This document shows, piece by piece, positions 8,449 to 16,773 of a DNA stretch of 64,000 nt; within the stretch, counting starts at the first letter, position 1, and every line of letters starts with the position of its first letter. The stretch covers positions 3,297,001 to 3,361,000 of the forward strand of contig NZ_CP029617.1 in the NCBI RefSeq assembly GCF_003945545.1, given 5' to 3'. Source of the stretch: Streptomyces sp. WAC 01529. GTDB lineage: Bacteria; Actinomycetota; Actinomycetes; Streptomycetales; Streptomycetaceae. A program made the translations under genes and the position numbers. Below the pieces are notes generated by a model, which was not told the origin of the DNA, did not search any database, and saw only the letters and a program-made list of their open reading frames with translations.

Positions 8449-8531
8449 TGCCCGGAGCCGGACTCGAACCGGCACGCCCCCGAGGGGCAGCGAGGTTTAA
8501 GCTCGCCGTGTCTGCATTCCACCATCCGGGC
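8449..8531 (-). tRNA. bldA: tRNA-Leu (anticodon UAA), bldA
   Basis: On the minus strand the sequence folds as a class II tRNA. The acceptor stem is GCCCGGA with TCCGGGC plus discriminator A. The anticodon stem GCGAG/CTCGC holds loop CTTAAAC, so the anticodon is UAA, reading UUA. A long variable arm and a TTCGAGT T-loop region follow. CCA is not encoded. In Streptomyces the single UUA-reading tRNA is BldA, whose late accumulation limits translation of TTA-containing developmental and antibiotic genes. The gene stands alone behind the double-IclR regulator gene (convergent) with an AT-rich upstream region at 8601-8625. Confidence 0.96.
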
Positions 8532-8905
8532 AGGCCATGGGCCCCGCAGCAAGGATTCGACCCTATCGGGAGGCGTCCCCCGAACAGCGGATGGGGGACC
8601 CGATGTTGTCTTATTTTATTGACGTCTGAGGGAGCATCAGCCCCCGGAACGCGCCATCGGTACTTGCCGGAGGCCTTTCCCCGGCTCCGGCCGGTCTCGT
8701 GGGCCTCTGCACGGAATGACGGAATTTAGCCGCCCGGCCCCTCCTCCCCTCTCAGGGCCGCCCCTCATCCCCAGGTATGACACGGCGCACCTGGGTCCGA
8801 CTCGAGAGGGCCCCCGGAACCGGAACAGCGGCTGACTACACGGCACCGATCGGGCAGCACGATGGAGTACGTCCCCACTCGTCGTCCCGACAGGAGCACC
8901 GTCCC
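8532..8905. promoter_or_regulatory. Gene-free stretch: upstream regions of bldA and of the ABC exporter
   Basis: No convincing gene is present. Unusually AT-rich bases TTATTTTATT at 8611-8620 lie 80-90 bases upstream of bldA on its strand and are the best candidate for part of its promoter or an upstream element; I could not assign exact -35 and -10 boxes. The right half (8760-8905) should hold the promoter and leader of the plus-strand ABC ATPase gene, whose GTG start at 8906 has CAGGAG 9 bases upstream. Confidence 0.4.
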
Positions 8906-9676
8906 GTGACCACCACCCCCTTCGCCACCCGCGCCACAGCCGTGGCCGCGCGCGCCACGGATCTCTCCAAGGTGTACGGACAGGGTGAGACCCAGGTGGT
9001 CGCCCTGGACCACGTCTCCGTCGACTTCGGACAGGGCGAGTTCACCGCGATCATGGGTCCCTCGGGCTCGGGCAAGTCGACGCTGATGCACTGCGTCGCG
9101 GGCCTGGACAGTTTCAGCTCCGGGTCGGTCCGCCTCGGCGAGACCGAGCTGTCCACGCTCAAGGACAAGCAGCTCACCAAGCTCCGCCGGGACAAGATCG
9201 GCTTCATCTTCCAGGCGTTCAACCTGCTGCCGACCCTCACCGCCCTGGAGAACATCACGCTCCCCATGGACATCGCGGGCCGCAAGCCGGACAAGCGGTG
9301 GCTGGAGCAGGTCATCGAGATGGTCGGCCTCTCGGGGCGGCTCGGCCACCGGCCCACGGAGCTGTCCGGCGGCCAGCAGCAGCGGGTCGCGGTGGCCCGC
9401 GCGCTCGCCTCCCAGCCGGAGATCATCTTCGGTGACGAGCCGACCGGAAACCTCGACTCCCGGTCGGGGGCGGAGGTCCTCGGCTTCCTGCGGAACTCCG
9501 TGCGGGACCTCGGGCAGACCGTTGTGATGGTCACGCATGACCCGGTCGCCGCGTCTTACGCGGATCGCGTGATCTTTCTTGCCGATGGGCGGATCGTGGA
9601 CGAGATGCACCGGCCGAGCGCCGAGGGCGTGCTTGACCGGATGAAGGACTTCGACGCCAAGGGGCGGACCAGCTAG
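8906..9676 (+). CDS. ABC transporter ATP-binding protein (MacB/LolD class)
   Basis: A 256-aa nucleotide-binding subunit. Walker A GPSGSGKS, Q-loop FQAFNLLP, signature LSGGQQQR, Walker B IIFGDEP and the switch histidine (MVTHDP) are all present and intact. The MacB/LolD/FtsE-like class works with FtsX-type permeases in mechanotransmission or export rather than classical import. GTG 8906 is chosen on its SD; the in-frame ATG 8777 gives an unlikely Arg-rich extension. It precedes its permease gene (9811) on the same strand, with a dispersed repeat element between. A close paralogue lies at 43070-43858. Substrate unknown; lipoprotein, peptide or antibiotic export are possible. Confidence 0.92.
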   Translation: MTTTPFATRATAVAARATDLSKVYGQGETQVVALDHVSVDFGQGEFTAIMGPSGSGKSTLMHCVAGLDSFSSGSVRLGETELSTLKDKQLTKLRRDKIGFIFQAFNLLPTLTALENITLPMDIAGRKPDKRWLEQVIEMVGLSGRLGHRPTELSGGQQQRVAVARALASQPEIIFGDEPTGNLDSRSGAEVLGFLRNSVRDLGQTVVMVTHDPVAASYADRVIFLADGRIVDEMHRPSAEGVLDRMKDFDAKGRTS

Positions 9677-9710
9677 TAGGCGCCGGTTCATCTTTTACTG
9701 CGGGCCGCAT

Positions 9711-9783
9711 GTGGCTGGTCGCGCAGTTCCCCGCGCCCCTGACGGGGCGCTTCCCCAGCCCTCCTGCCCCTGACGGGGCGCTC
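9711..9783. repeat. Dispersed palindromic repeat, copy 1 (between ABC genes)
   Basis: Carries the family core GTGGCTGGTCGCGCAGTTCC continuing into a perfect hairpin GCGCCCC-TGAC-GGGGCGC (9733-9750), then a second partial hairpin CCCC-TGA-CGGGG (about 9766-9779). It separates the ATPase and permease genes of one operon, so it could modulate their relative expression. Related copies are at 32.4, 45.8 and 58.7 kb. Confidence 0.75.
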
Positions 9784-9810
9784 CTTCCCCCCTCACCTGG
9801 ACTCACACCC

Positions 9811-12321
9811 ATGTTCCGTACCGCCCTGCGCAATGTGCTCGCGCATAAAGCCCGGTTGTTGATGACCGTGCTCGCCGTCATGCTCGGTGTCGCCTTCGTC
9901 TCCGGCACCCTCGTCTTCACCGACACCTTCGGCAACGCCTACAAGAACAAGTCGGCGAAGAGCTTCGACCACGTCTCCGTCGCCGTCCTCTCCGGTGGCT
10001 CCGGCGAGGAGGAGAAGAAGGAGAAGCCCCAGCTCACCGACTCCCTCCTGAAGAAGGTCGGGGAGCTGCCCGGCGCCGAATCCGCGCTCGGTTCCGTCTC
10101 CGGGTTCACCGCGCTCGCCGACAAGGACGGCAAGCTCGTCGGCGGCGAGTGGGGCACCACCGGCGCCAACTACTACCCGGGCAAGGACGGCAAGGACCCG
10201 CGCTACGACTTCACCGGCGGCGCCGCCCCGAAGTCCGCGGGCGAACTCGCCCTGGACTCCCGTACCGCCGACCGCACCGGCTACAAGGTGGGCGACACCG
10301 TCCGCTACTCGACGGACGGCCCGGTCCGCACCGCGAAGGTCAGCGGCATCTTCGACACCGACGAGGGCAGCGTCGTCGCGGGCGGCAGCCTGGTGGTGTT
10401 CGACAACCGGACCGCCTTCAAGGAGCTGAACAAGACCCAGTACGACGAGATCGACGTGAAGGCGGCCGCCGGCACCTCCGAGTCGGCCCTGGAGGGCGCG
10501 ATCGAGAAGGTCGCGCCCAAGGACTCGTCGACGACGACGGGCGGCGAGCTCAAGTCCCAGCAGGACGACATGATCGAGGAGCAGACCAGCTCCATGAGCC
10601 AGGTCCTGCTGATCTTCGCGGGCATCGCGCTCTTCGTCGGCATCTTCATCATCGCCAACACCTTCACCATGCTGGTCGCCCAGCGCACCAAGGAGCTGGC
10701 GCTCATGCGGGCCGTCGGCGCCTCGCGCCGCCAGGTGACGCGCTCCGTGCTGATCGAGGCGTTCCTCGTCGGCGTGATCGCCGCCGTGACCGGCTTCGCG
10801 CTCGGCATCGGCGTGGCGGTCGGCCTGGAGTCCCTGATGAACTCCGCCGGTGCCTCGCTGCCCTCGGGCCCGCTCGTCATCGCCCCGACCACGATCCTGG
10901 TCGCCCTGCTCATCGGTGTCGTCGTGACGATGCTGGCCGCCTGGCTGCCGGGCCGCCGCGCCGCGCGGATCCCGCCGGTCGCCGCGATGAACAGCGTCCA
11001 CGCGACGCCGACCACGCGCGGCCTCGTGGTCCGCAACACCATCGGGTCCGTCATCGTCGCCCTGGGCGCGCTGATGCTCTTCATGGACGACAACTACGTG
11101 AAGTCGGGCGGCGCGGGCGTCATGCTCGTCGGCGTCATCGTCCTCACGCCGCTGCTCTCCCGCCCGTTCATCGCCGCCGCGGCCCCGCTCCTGAAGCCGT
11201 TCGGCGTCACCGGCAAGCTCTCGCGCCTCAACTCGGTGCGCAACCCGCGCCGTACGGCGTCCACCGCCTCGGCGCTGATGATCGGCCTCACCCTCATCAC
11301 GGCGATGACGGTGGTCGCCACCTCCATGAGCACCGCCATCAACAAGATGGCCGCCGGTTCCATGAAGGCCGACTACAGCGTCTCCATGGCGAACTTCCAG
11401 CCGCTGACCCCCGAGGTCCGCGAGAAGCTCGACAAGATCCCGGACGTCGAGGCGACCAGCCCGCTGCGCCAGGCGTACGGCGAGGCCGACGGCGGCTTCA
11501 CCACCATCTCCGGCGTCGACCCGAAGACCTTCGGCAGCCTGGTCGGCATGGACTTCACCGGCGGCTCGGCGGAGGGCCTGAAGGCCGGTGACGTACTCGT
11601 CGACGACAAGCTGGCCAAGGACCAGGGCCTCAAGGCGGGCGACACCTTCCCCCTGAAGTTCGACGACGACAGCAAGACGGTCAAGGTGAGGGTCTCCGGG
11701 GTCTACGAGGGCAACGAGATGCTCAGCGGCGTCTTCGCCCCCACCTCCGTCGTCGACAAGCACCTGACCAAGGTCGTCGACAAGCAGGTGCTCGTGAAAA
11801 TGAAGGGCGGCGCCTCCGACAAGGCCGAGGACGCCATCGTCAAGGCCCTCGGCGAGAACCCCGCCATCACCGTCCAGGACAAGGACGCGATCAGCAACGC
11901 GGTGGCCGGCGCCATCAACATGATGCTGAACATGCTCTACGGCCTGCTCGCCATGGCCGTCCTGATCGCGGTGCTCGGCGTCATCAACACCCTCGCCATG
12001 TCGGTCTTCGAGCGCAAGCACGAGATCGGCATGCTGCGGGCGATCGGCCTGGACCGCGCGAAGGTCAAGCAGATGGTGCGCCTTGAGGCGGTCATCATCT
12101 CCCTGTTCGGCGCGGTGCTCGGCATCGGCCTCGGCCTCTTCATGGGCTGGGTCGCGGGCGGCACCATCTCGAACAGCGTCTCCACGTACTCCATGGAGGT
12201 CCCGCTCGGCCGGATCGTGGTCTTCCTCGGGATCGCGGCCCTGGTCGGCGTCCTCGCGGCGATGTGGCCGGCCCGCAGCGCGGCGAAGCTGAACCCGCTG
12301 ATGGCCATCAAGAGCGAGTAG
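9811..12321 (+). CDS. ABC transporter permease, FtsX/MacB-like double unit
   Basis: An 836-aa membrane subunit with two FtsX-type halves. TM1 (about 15-38) is followed by a large extracellular (MacPCD-like) domain to about residue 260. Three TMs then span about 265-400. A second set of TMs begins near 430, a second extracellular domain spans about 520-710, and a final three-TM FtsX domain (LRAIGLDRAKVKQMVRLE) lies at 715-830. ATG 9811 begins the usual MFRTALRNVLAHKARL. Such permeases couple ATP hydrolysis to periplasm-side conformational work or efflux. It pairs with the ATPase upstream. Its paralogue at 40501-43073 has the same size and layout. Confidence 0.92.
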   Translation: MFRTALRNVLAHKARLLMTVLAVMLGVAFVSGTLVFTDTFGNAYKNKSAKSFDHVSVAVLSGGSGEEEKKEKPQLTDSLLKKVGELPGAESALGSVSGFTALADKDGKLVGGEWGTTGANYYPGKDGKDPRYDFTGGAAPKSAGELALDSRTADRTGYKVGDTVRYSTDGPVRTAKVSGIFDTDEGSVVAGGSLVVFDNRTAFKELNKTQYDEIDVKAAAGTSESALEGAIEKVAPKDSSTTTGGELKSQQDDMIEEQTSSMSQVLLIFAGIALFVGIFIIANTFTMLVAQRTKELALMRAVGASRRQVTRSVLIEAFLVGVIAAVTGFALGIGVAVGLESLMNSAGASLPSGPLVIAPTTILVALLIGVVVTMLAAWLPGRRAARIPPVAAMNSVHATPTTRGLVVRNTIGSVIVALGALMLFMDDNYVKSGGAGVMLVGVIVLTPLLSRPFIAAAAPLLKPFGVTGKLSRLNSVRNPRRTASTASALMIGLTLITAMTVVATSMSTAINKMAAGSMKADYSVSMANFQPLTPEVREKLDKIPDVEATSPLRQAYGEADGGFTTISGVDPKTFGSLVGMDFTGGSAEGLKAGDVLVDDKLAKDQGLKAGDTFPLKFDDDSKTVKVRVSGVYEGNEMLSGVFAPTSVVDKHLTKVVDKQVLVKMKGGASDKAEDAIVKALGENPAITVQDKDAISNAVAGAINMMLNMLYGLLAMAVLIAVLGVINTLAMSVFERKHEIGMLRAIGLDRAKVKQMVRLEAVIISLFGAVLGIGLGLFMGWVAGGTISNSVSTYSMEVPLGRIVVFLGIAALVGVLAAMWPARSAAKLNPLMAIKSE

Positions 12322-12341
12322 ACGGTCAGCGGTACGAGGAA

Positions 12342-12371
12342 GGGCCCCCGGCGGTGAATCGCCGGGGGCCC
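12342..12371. terminator. Bidirectional hairpin
   Basis: A perfect 12-bp stem (12342-12353 with 12360-12371) with a 6-nt loop, followed by CCTTTC on the plus strand. It lies between the convergent ABC permease and CFA-synthase-like genes. Confidence 0.8.
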
Positions 12372-12418
12372 CTTTCACGTACGTACGTACGCGGCCGTGG
12401 CTTCTCGCACGTACGCGG

Positions 12419-13717
12419 TTACGCCCGCCACTCCCGGGACCGCAGCGGCAGCCCCGAGGCGCCGCCCTCGGGGGTCTTCACCGCCAGGACCTGGTTGACG
12501 CCGATGCGGTTGTGTTCGAAGGCGAGCGCGGAGGCGGCCATGTAGAGCCGCCAGACGCGGGCGCGGCCGGGCGAGGTGAGGCGCTGGGCCTCGGGCCACG
12601 CCGCCTCCAGGTTGGCGACCCAGCCGCGCAGGGTGAGGGCGTAGTGCTCGCGGATGGCCTCCGTGTCGCGCACCTCGAACCCGGCCCGCTCCAGCAGGCT
12701 CACCGTGGTCCCCACTGGCGCCAGCTCCCCGTCGGGGAAGACGTACGCGTCGATGAACTCGTCGACCGAGTACGCCGATTCGTCCGTCTGCGGGCGGCGC
12801 GCGATCTGGTGGTTGAGCAGCCGCCCGCCCGGCTTCAGGAGGGCGTGCAGATCGTGCGCGTACTCCAAGTACCGCTCGGAGCCGACGTGTTCGGCCATGC
12901 CGATGGAGGAGATCGCGTCGTACGGGCCGTCGCGCACGTCGCGGTAGTCCTGGACGCGGATCTCGATCCGGTCGGTGAGGCCCTCCTCGGCGATGCGCTT
13001 CCTGGCATACGCGGCCTGCTCCTGGGAGAGGGTGACGCCGACGACGTTGACGCCGTGCTCGCGGGCCGCGTGGATCGCCATGGAGCCCCAGCCGCAGCCG
13101 ACGTCGAGCAGGCGCGTGCCGGGCCGCAGGCCGAGCTTGCGTGAGACGAGTTCGAGCTTGTCGCGCTGGGCGTCCTCCAGAGTGGCGTCGGGCGAGGCCC
13201 AGTAGGCGCAGGAGTAGACCATCGAGGGGCCGAGCACCAGCTCGTAGAAGTCGTTGCCCACGTCGTAGTGGTGGCTGATGGCCCGCCGGTCGCTGTGCTT
13301 GGTGTGCCGGTGGAGGCGGCCGCGTCTGCGCCGCTCCTCCGGTGGCGGGGCGGGTGGCAGGAAGGGCGCGGAGAGGGCGAGCAGCTCGCGGGCGGCGGCG
13401 CGGACGTCGGGGTCGCGCACGGCCTGCCGCAGGGTCCTGGCGTCCTCGCCGCGCTCCCAGATGAACCCCGCCATCCGGTCCAGCGTCTCGTAGAGGTCCC
13501 CGTCGACGTCCAGGTCCCCGGCGACCCAGGCGCGGGCCAGGCCCAGTTCGCCGGGCTTCCACAGGAGGTGGCGCAGGGCGCGGCGGTTGCGTACGACGAG
13601 GGTGGGGGCGCCGGGGGGCCCGGCCTCGGAACCGTCCCAGCCGCGGATGCGTACCGGCAGCTCGGCTCCGATGAGCCGCTCGGCGAGTTCCTTCAGCCGC
13701 AGTGCGGCGTTCTGCAT
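12419..13717 (-). CDS. Cyclopropane-fatty-acyl-phospholipid synthase family methyltransferase
   Basis: A 432-aa SAM-dependent methyltransferase of the CFA synthase type, which adds a methylene or methyl group to unsaturated acyl chains of membrane phospholipids. The N-terminal domain (1-110) contains the ALRHLLWKPGELGLARAWVAGDLDVDGDLY-type region (residues about 47-76). The catalytic part holds the SAM-binding LLDVGCGWGSMAIHAA (about 192-207), then GVTLS, and IGMAEHV (family QMGMIEHV-like), with a C-terminal Tyr/Trp-rich segment. ATG 13717 has an excellent GGAGG SD; longer in-frame starts do not. Single gene between two hairpins. Substrate (cyclopropane versus methyl branching) not decided. 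Confidence 0.87.
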   Translation of the reverse strand: MQNAALRLKELAERLIGAELPVRIRGWDGSEAGPPGAPTLVVRNRRALRHLLWKPGELGLARAWVAGDLDVDGDLYETLDRMAGFIWERGEDARTLRQAVRDPDVRAAARELLALSAPFLPPAPPPEERRRRGRLHRHTKHSDRRAISHHYDVGNDFYELVLGPSMVYSCAYWASPDATLEDAQRDKLELVSRKLGLRPGTRLLDVGCGWGSMAIHAAREHGVNVVGVTLSQEQAAYARKRIAEEGLTDRIEIRVQDYRDVRDGPYDAISSIGMAEHVGSERYLEYAHDLHALLKPGGRLLNHQIARRPQTDESAYSVDEFIDAYVFPDGELAPVGTTVSLLERAGFEVRDTEAIREHYALTLRGWVANLEAAWPEAQRLTSPGRARVWRLYMAASALAFEHNRIGVNQVLAVKTPEGGASGLPLRSREWRA

Positions 13718-13802
13718 GGCGCACACCTCCGTGAGGAAGGACCGCTTGACGGTCCGGACACCACGTAAACACCGAAGGGCCCCCGCGCACTCCCGCCGCA
13801 CG

Positions 13803-13848
13803 CCGAAGGGGGCCGCCCGCACCACGGATGGCGGGCGGCCCCCTTCGG
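13803..13848. terminator. 18-bp hairpin downstream of ndh
   Basis: A perfect 18-bp inverted repeat (13803-13820 with 13831-13848), 10-nt loop, lies 20 bases after the stop of the minus-strand NADH dehydrogenase gene and upstream of the methyltransferase gene. A strong intrinsic terminator or transcript-end stabiliser. Confidence 0.8.
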
Positions 13849-13868
13849 GGTGGATCAGTGACGCGAGG

Positions 13869-15284
13869 TCAGGAGGCCTTGGCCTTCTCGTTGTCCTTGG
13901 CCTCGGCCTTGGCCGCCGGGGCGGGCTCGGCCGCGGCCTGCGGCTTCGGGGCCGGCTTGGCGGCCTCGTAGAACTCCTCGCGCGGGGCCTCCAGAGCACC
14001 GAGGGAGACGACCTCGCGCTTGAGGAACATGCCGAGCGTCCAGTCCGCGAAGACGCGGATCTTGCGGTTGAACGTCGGCATCGCCATGCCGTGGTACGCG
14101 CGGTGCATGTACCAGGCGAGACGGCCCTTGAGCTTGATCTTCATCTTGCCCATGACGATCATCGCGACGCCCTTGTGCAGGCCGAGACCGGCGACCGCAC
14201 CCTTGTTGGCGTGGCTGTACTCCTTCTGCGGGAAGCCCCGCATGCCGGAGATCACGTTGTCGCCGAGGACCTTGGCCTGACGCAGCGCGTGCTGGGCGTT
14301 CGGCGGGCACCAGGCGTTCTCGTTGCCCGCCTTGCGGGCGGCCATGTCCGGCACCTGGGCGTTGTCGCCCGCGGCCCAGATGTAGTCCGTGCCCTGCACC
14401 TGGAGGGTGGTCTGGGTGTCCACGTGGCCGCGGGGGCCGAGCGGCAGACCGAAGCGGGTGAGCGCCGGGTTCGGCTTGACGCCGGCGGTCCACACGATGG
14501 TGTTGGAGTCGACCTCGAGGCCGTTGTTGAGGACCACGTGGCCGTCCACGCAGGAGTCCATGCCGGTCTTCAGGTAGACCTCGACGCCGCGGCCCTCGAG
14601 GTGCTCCTTGCCGTACTGGCCGAGCTTGGGGCCGACCTCGGGGAGGATCTTGTCGGCGACGTCGACGAGGACGAAGCGCATGTCCTCGCGCTTGACGTTG
14701 TTGTAGTACTTGGCCGCGTCGCGGGCCATGTCCTCGACCTCGCCGATGGTCTCCGCACCCGCGAAGCCACCGCCGACGAAGACGAAGGTCAGCGCCTTGC
14801 GGCGGACGTCCTCGTCGGTCGTGGAGTCAGCCTTGTCCAGCTGCTCGAGGACGTGGTTGCGCAGGCCGATGGCCTCCTCGATGCCCTTCATGCCGATGCC
14901 CTGCTCGGCGAGGCCGGGGATCGGGAAGGTGCGGGAGACCGCGCCCATCGCGATGACGAGGTAGTCGAACGGCAGCTCGTACGCCTCGCCCACGAGGGGG
15001 GCGATGGTGGCCACCTTCCGGTCCTGGTCGATGGTGGTGACCCGGCCGGTGAGAACCTCCGCCTTGGGCAGCACGCGTCGCAGCGGGACGACGACGTGCC
15101 GCGGCGAGATGCTGCCGGCGGCGGCTTCGGGGAGGAAGGGCTGGTAAGTCATGTACGACCGGGGGTCGACGACCGTGACGGTCGCCTCTCCGAAGCGCAT
15201 CTTCTTGAGGATGCGCCGAGCTGCGTACAGGCCTACGTACCCACCGCCTACTACGAGGATCCTGGGACGCTCCGTGGTGCTCAT
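13869..15284 (-). CDS. ndh: Type II NADH dehydrogenase (NAD(P)/FAD-dependent oxidoreductase)
   Basis: A 471-aa flavoprotein of the non-proton-pumping NADH:quinone reductase family. It shows FAD-binding ILVVGGGYVGLYAARRI (9-25), the family segment YMTYQPFLPEAAAGSI, a second nucleotide-binding GGGFAGAETIGE for NADH, and the C-terminal FAD contact WAAGDNAQVPD. A C-terminal amphipathic region (about 380-430) would attach it to the inner membrane face. Residues 440-471 are an Ala/Glu/Lys-rich tail, dispensable-looking. ATG 15284 begins MSTTERPRI. Single gene ending in a strong hairpin. Other members of this fold (ferredoxin reductase-like) are less likely given the Ndh motifs. Confidence 0.9.
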   Translation of the reverse strand: MSTTERPRILVVGGGYVGLYAARRILKKMRFGEATVTVVDPRSYMTYQPFLPEAAAGSISPRHVVVPLRRVLPKAEVLTGRVTTIDQDRKVATIAPLVGEAYELPFDYLVIAMGAVSRTFPIPGLAEQGIGMKGIEEAIGLRNHVLEQLDKADSTTDEDVRRKALTFVFVGGGFAGAETIGEVEDMARDAAKYYNNVKREDMRFVLVDVADKILPEVGPKLGQYGKEHLEGRGVEVYLKTGMDSCVDGHVVLNNGLEVDSNTIVWTAGVKPNPALTRFGLPLGPRGHVDTQTTLQVQGTDYIWAAGDNAQVPDMAARKAGNENAWCPPNAQHALRQAKVLGDNVISGMRGFPQKEYSHANKGAVAGLGLHKGVAMIVMGKMKIKLKGRLAWYMHRAYHGMAMPTFNRKIRVFADWTLGMFLKREVVSLGALEAPREEFYEAAKPAPKPQAAAEPAPAAKAEAKDNEKAKAS

Positions 15285-15646
15285 GCCATCGAGTATCCAC
15301 CCGCCCGGCGGGGGTCGCTCGTGCGCCCCTTCACAAGCATGCCGAGGGGCTCTGCTACACTTCGCCGCCCACGTGACCGAGGTCATGGCGCCCCAGGGGA
15401 ACCACGGTGTAACGCGAGTCGTTGTCCACCCCTTGTGAGCTGCCGCTCCGGCTCCTCGCCCGGAGTGGACCACCACTCCGCTTCACTCCTCGGCTCCTTT
15501 CCCGAAACGCCGCGGCCACACGCCGGGAAGCCTCTGAATGACCCATTCCGGGCCTCGACGGGCAAGAACCTCGCCCGCGAGGGCCGAATTCCTTGTGAAG
15601 AACTTCACGAACTTTCCCGACAGGGCGTCACCGCAGGGCCCCGGCG

Positions 15647-16240
15647 TCAGCCGTTCGGGGCGCGCAACCCGCTCAGCAGGCGGTCCAGGGCCTGCTCCGT
15701 CTGCTCCGGCGCGCGCGGATCCGTCGACCGCGCGAGCCACAGCGCCGCCTCGTTCATCGCCCCCGACAGCAGGCGCGCGAGGGGCTCCACGGGCCGGTCG
15801 GCGATGACGCGGGCCGCGACGAGGGCGCCGAGCACCTCGGTCAGGTGCCGGGCGGAGGAGTCCTCGTCCATGGCCCGCCACTCGTCCCACCCGAGCACGG
15901 CCGGGGCGTCCATCAGCACGACGCGGCGCACCACCGGGTCGCGCCCGGCGGCGAGGAAGGCCCGGCACCCGGCCCGCAGCTGCTCCCAGGGATCCTCGTG
16001 CCGCCCGGCGGCCTCCGCCACCCGCTCGCCCAGTTCGCGCTGCACCTCGGCGACGACGGCCCGGAAGAGCCCCGCCTTGCTCTCGAAGTGGTGGTAGGCG
16101 GCCCCCTTGGTCACCCCGGCCCCCTGCGCCACCTCGGCGAGGACGACATCGTGATAGCCGTCGACGGCGAACCTCCGGCGCCCCTCGGCCAACAGCGCCC
16201 GCCGGGTCGCCGCCCGCTGCTCGGCCCGCGCACCACCCAT
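15647..16240 (-). CDS. TetR-family repressor
   Basis: A 197-aa TetR regulator. The DNA-binding domain is at about 8-60 ([26 protein letters not shown], then [18 protein letters not shown]) with a typical ligand domain after it. ATG 16240 is chosen because the in-frame upstream start at 16288 would place operator DNA inside the gene. It is divergent from the VOC-protein gene at 16343. The gap contains two identical 15-bp palindromes, the probable operators, so it likely represses itself and that VOC gene. The ligand is unknown. Confidence 0.9.
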   Translation of the reverse strand: MGGARAEQRAATRRALLAEGRRRFAVDGYHDVVLAEVAQGAGVTKGAAYHHFESKAGLFRAVVAEVQRELGERVAEAAGRHEDPWEQLRAGCRAFLAAGRDPVVRRVVLMDAPAVLGWDEWRAMDEDSSARHLTEVLGALVAARVIADRPVEPLARLLSGAMNEAALWLARSTDPRAPEQTEQALDRLLSGLRAPNG

Positions 16241-16262
16241 CCCTGCTCCACCCCTCTCTTCA

Positions 16263-16309
16263 CATACCCGGGGTATGTTACCGTCCACCCCTCACATACC
16301 CGGGGTATG
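16263..16309. promoter_or_regulatory. Tandem palindromic operators for the TetR regulator
   Basis: CATACCCGGGGTATG occurs identically at 16263-16277 and 16295-16309, each a perfect palindrome about a central G, both preceded by TCA. Centres are 32 bases apart, close to three helical turns, so two dimers would bind the same face. The site lies between divergent TetR and VOC genes. Confidence 0.85.
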
Positions 16310-16342
16310 CGAAACGCCCGCCACAGGCAGAGGGAGACACCC

Positions 16343-16765
16343 ATGACGGCCAGGCTCGGAAGCTTCTACCCGGTGATCGCCACCGGCGATGTCGCCGCGG
16401 CACGCCGCTTCTACACCCGCCACTTCGGCTTCGAGGTGACCTTCGAGGCCGACTGGTACGTCAGCCTCCGCCGCCCGGACGCCCCGCAGTACGAACTGGC
16501 CCTGCTCGACCACGCCCACCCGACCCTCCCCGAGGGCCACCGCACCCCGCTCAGGGGCGGCCTCCTGCTCAACTTCGAGGTCGACGACGCCGACGCGGAA
16601 CACCGCAGACTGGTCGACGAGGCGGGCCTGCCCGAACTCCTCCCCCTGCGCACGGAGGAGTTCGGCCAGCGCCACTTCATCGTCGCGGCACCGGACGGCG
16701 TGATGATCGACGTCATCACGGTCATACCGGCGACCGGCGAGTACGCGGGTCAGTACGTCCAGTAG
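16343..16765 (+). CDS. VOC-family (glyoxalase/bleomycin resistance fold) protein
   Basis: A 140-aa single-domain vicinal-oxygen-chelate protein beginning with [26 protein letters not shown], the standard first beta-alpha-beta-beta-beta repeat, and ending with the second module containing [14 protein letters not shown]. Family roles are metal-dependent isomerase, dioxygenase or drug-binding resistance; the reaction here is not known. The SD is GAGGGAGA ahead of ATG 16343. Linked divergently to a TetR regulator with shared operators, which suggests ligand-induced expression, for example resistance to or turnover of a small molecule. Confidence 0.85.
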   Translation: MTARLGSFYPVIATGDVAAARRFYTRHFGFEVTFEADWYVSLRRPDAPQYELALLDHAHPTLPEGHRTPLRGGLLLNFEVDDADAEHRRLVDEAGLPELLPLRTEEFGQRHFIVAAPDGVMIDVITVIPATGEYAGQYVQ

Positions 16766-16773
16766 ACGCCGGC

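Noticed and set aside
8777..8905. Upstream extension of the first ABC ATPase to ATG 8777
   Set aside because: No SD, non-conserved residues before the ABC domain, and GTG 8906 has a good SD.
9793..12378. 861-codon frame antisense to the first ABC permease
   Set aside because: Composition (His, Asp, Gly, Arg) and lack of motifs mark it as a codon-bias shadow of the permease gene.
12377..12390. ACGTACGTACGTAC run near the CFA-synthase gene, considered as a regulatory array
   Set aside because: Too short and self-complementary; a similar run occurs at 18892-18903 near another hairpin, so it is more likely simple sequence.
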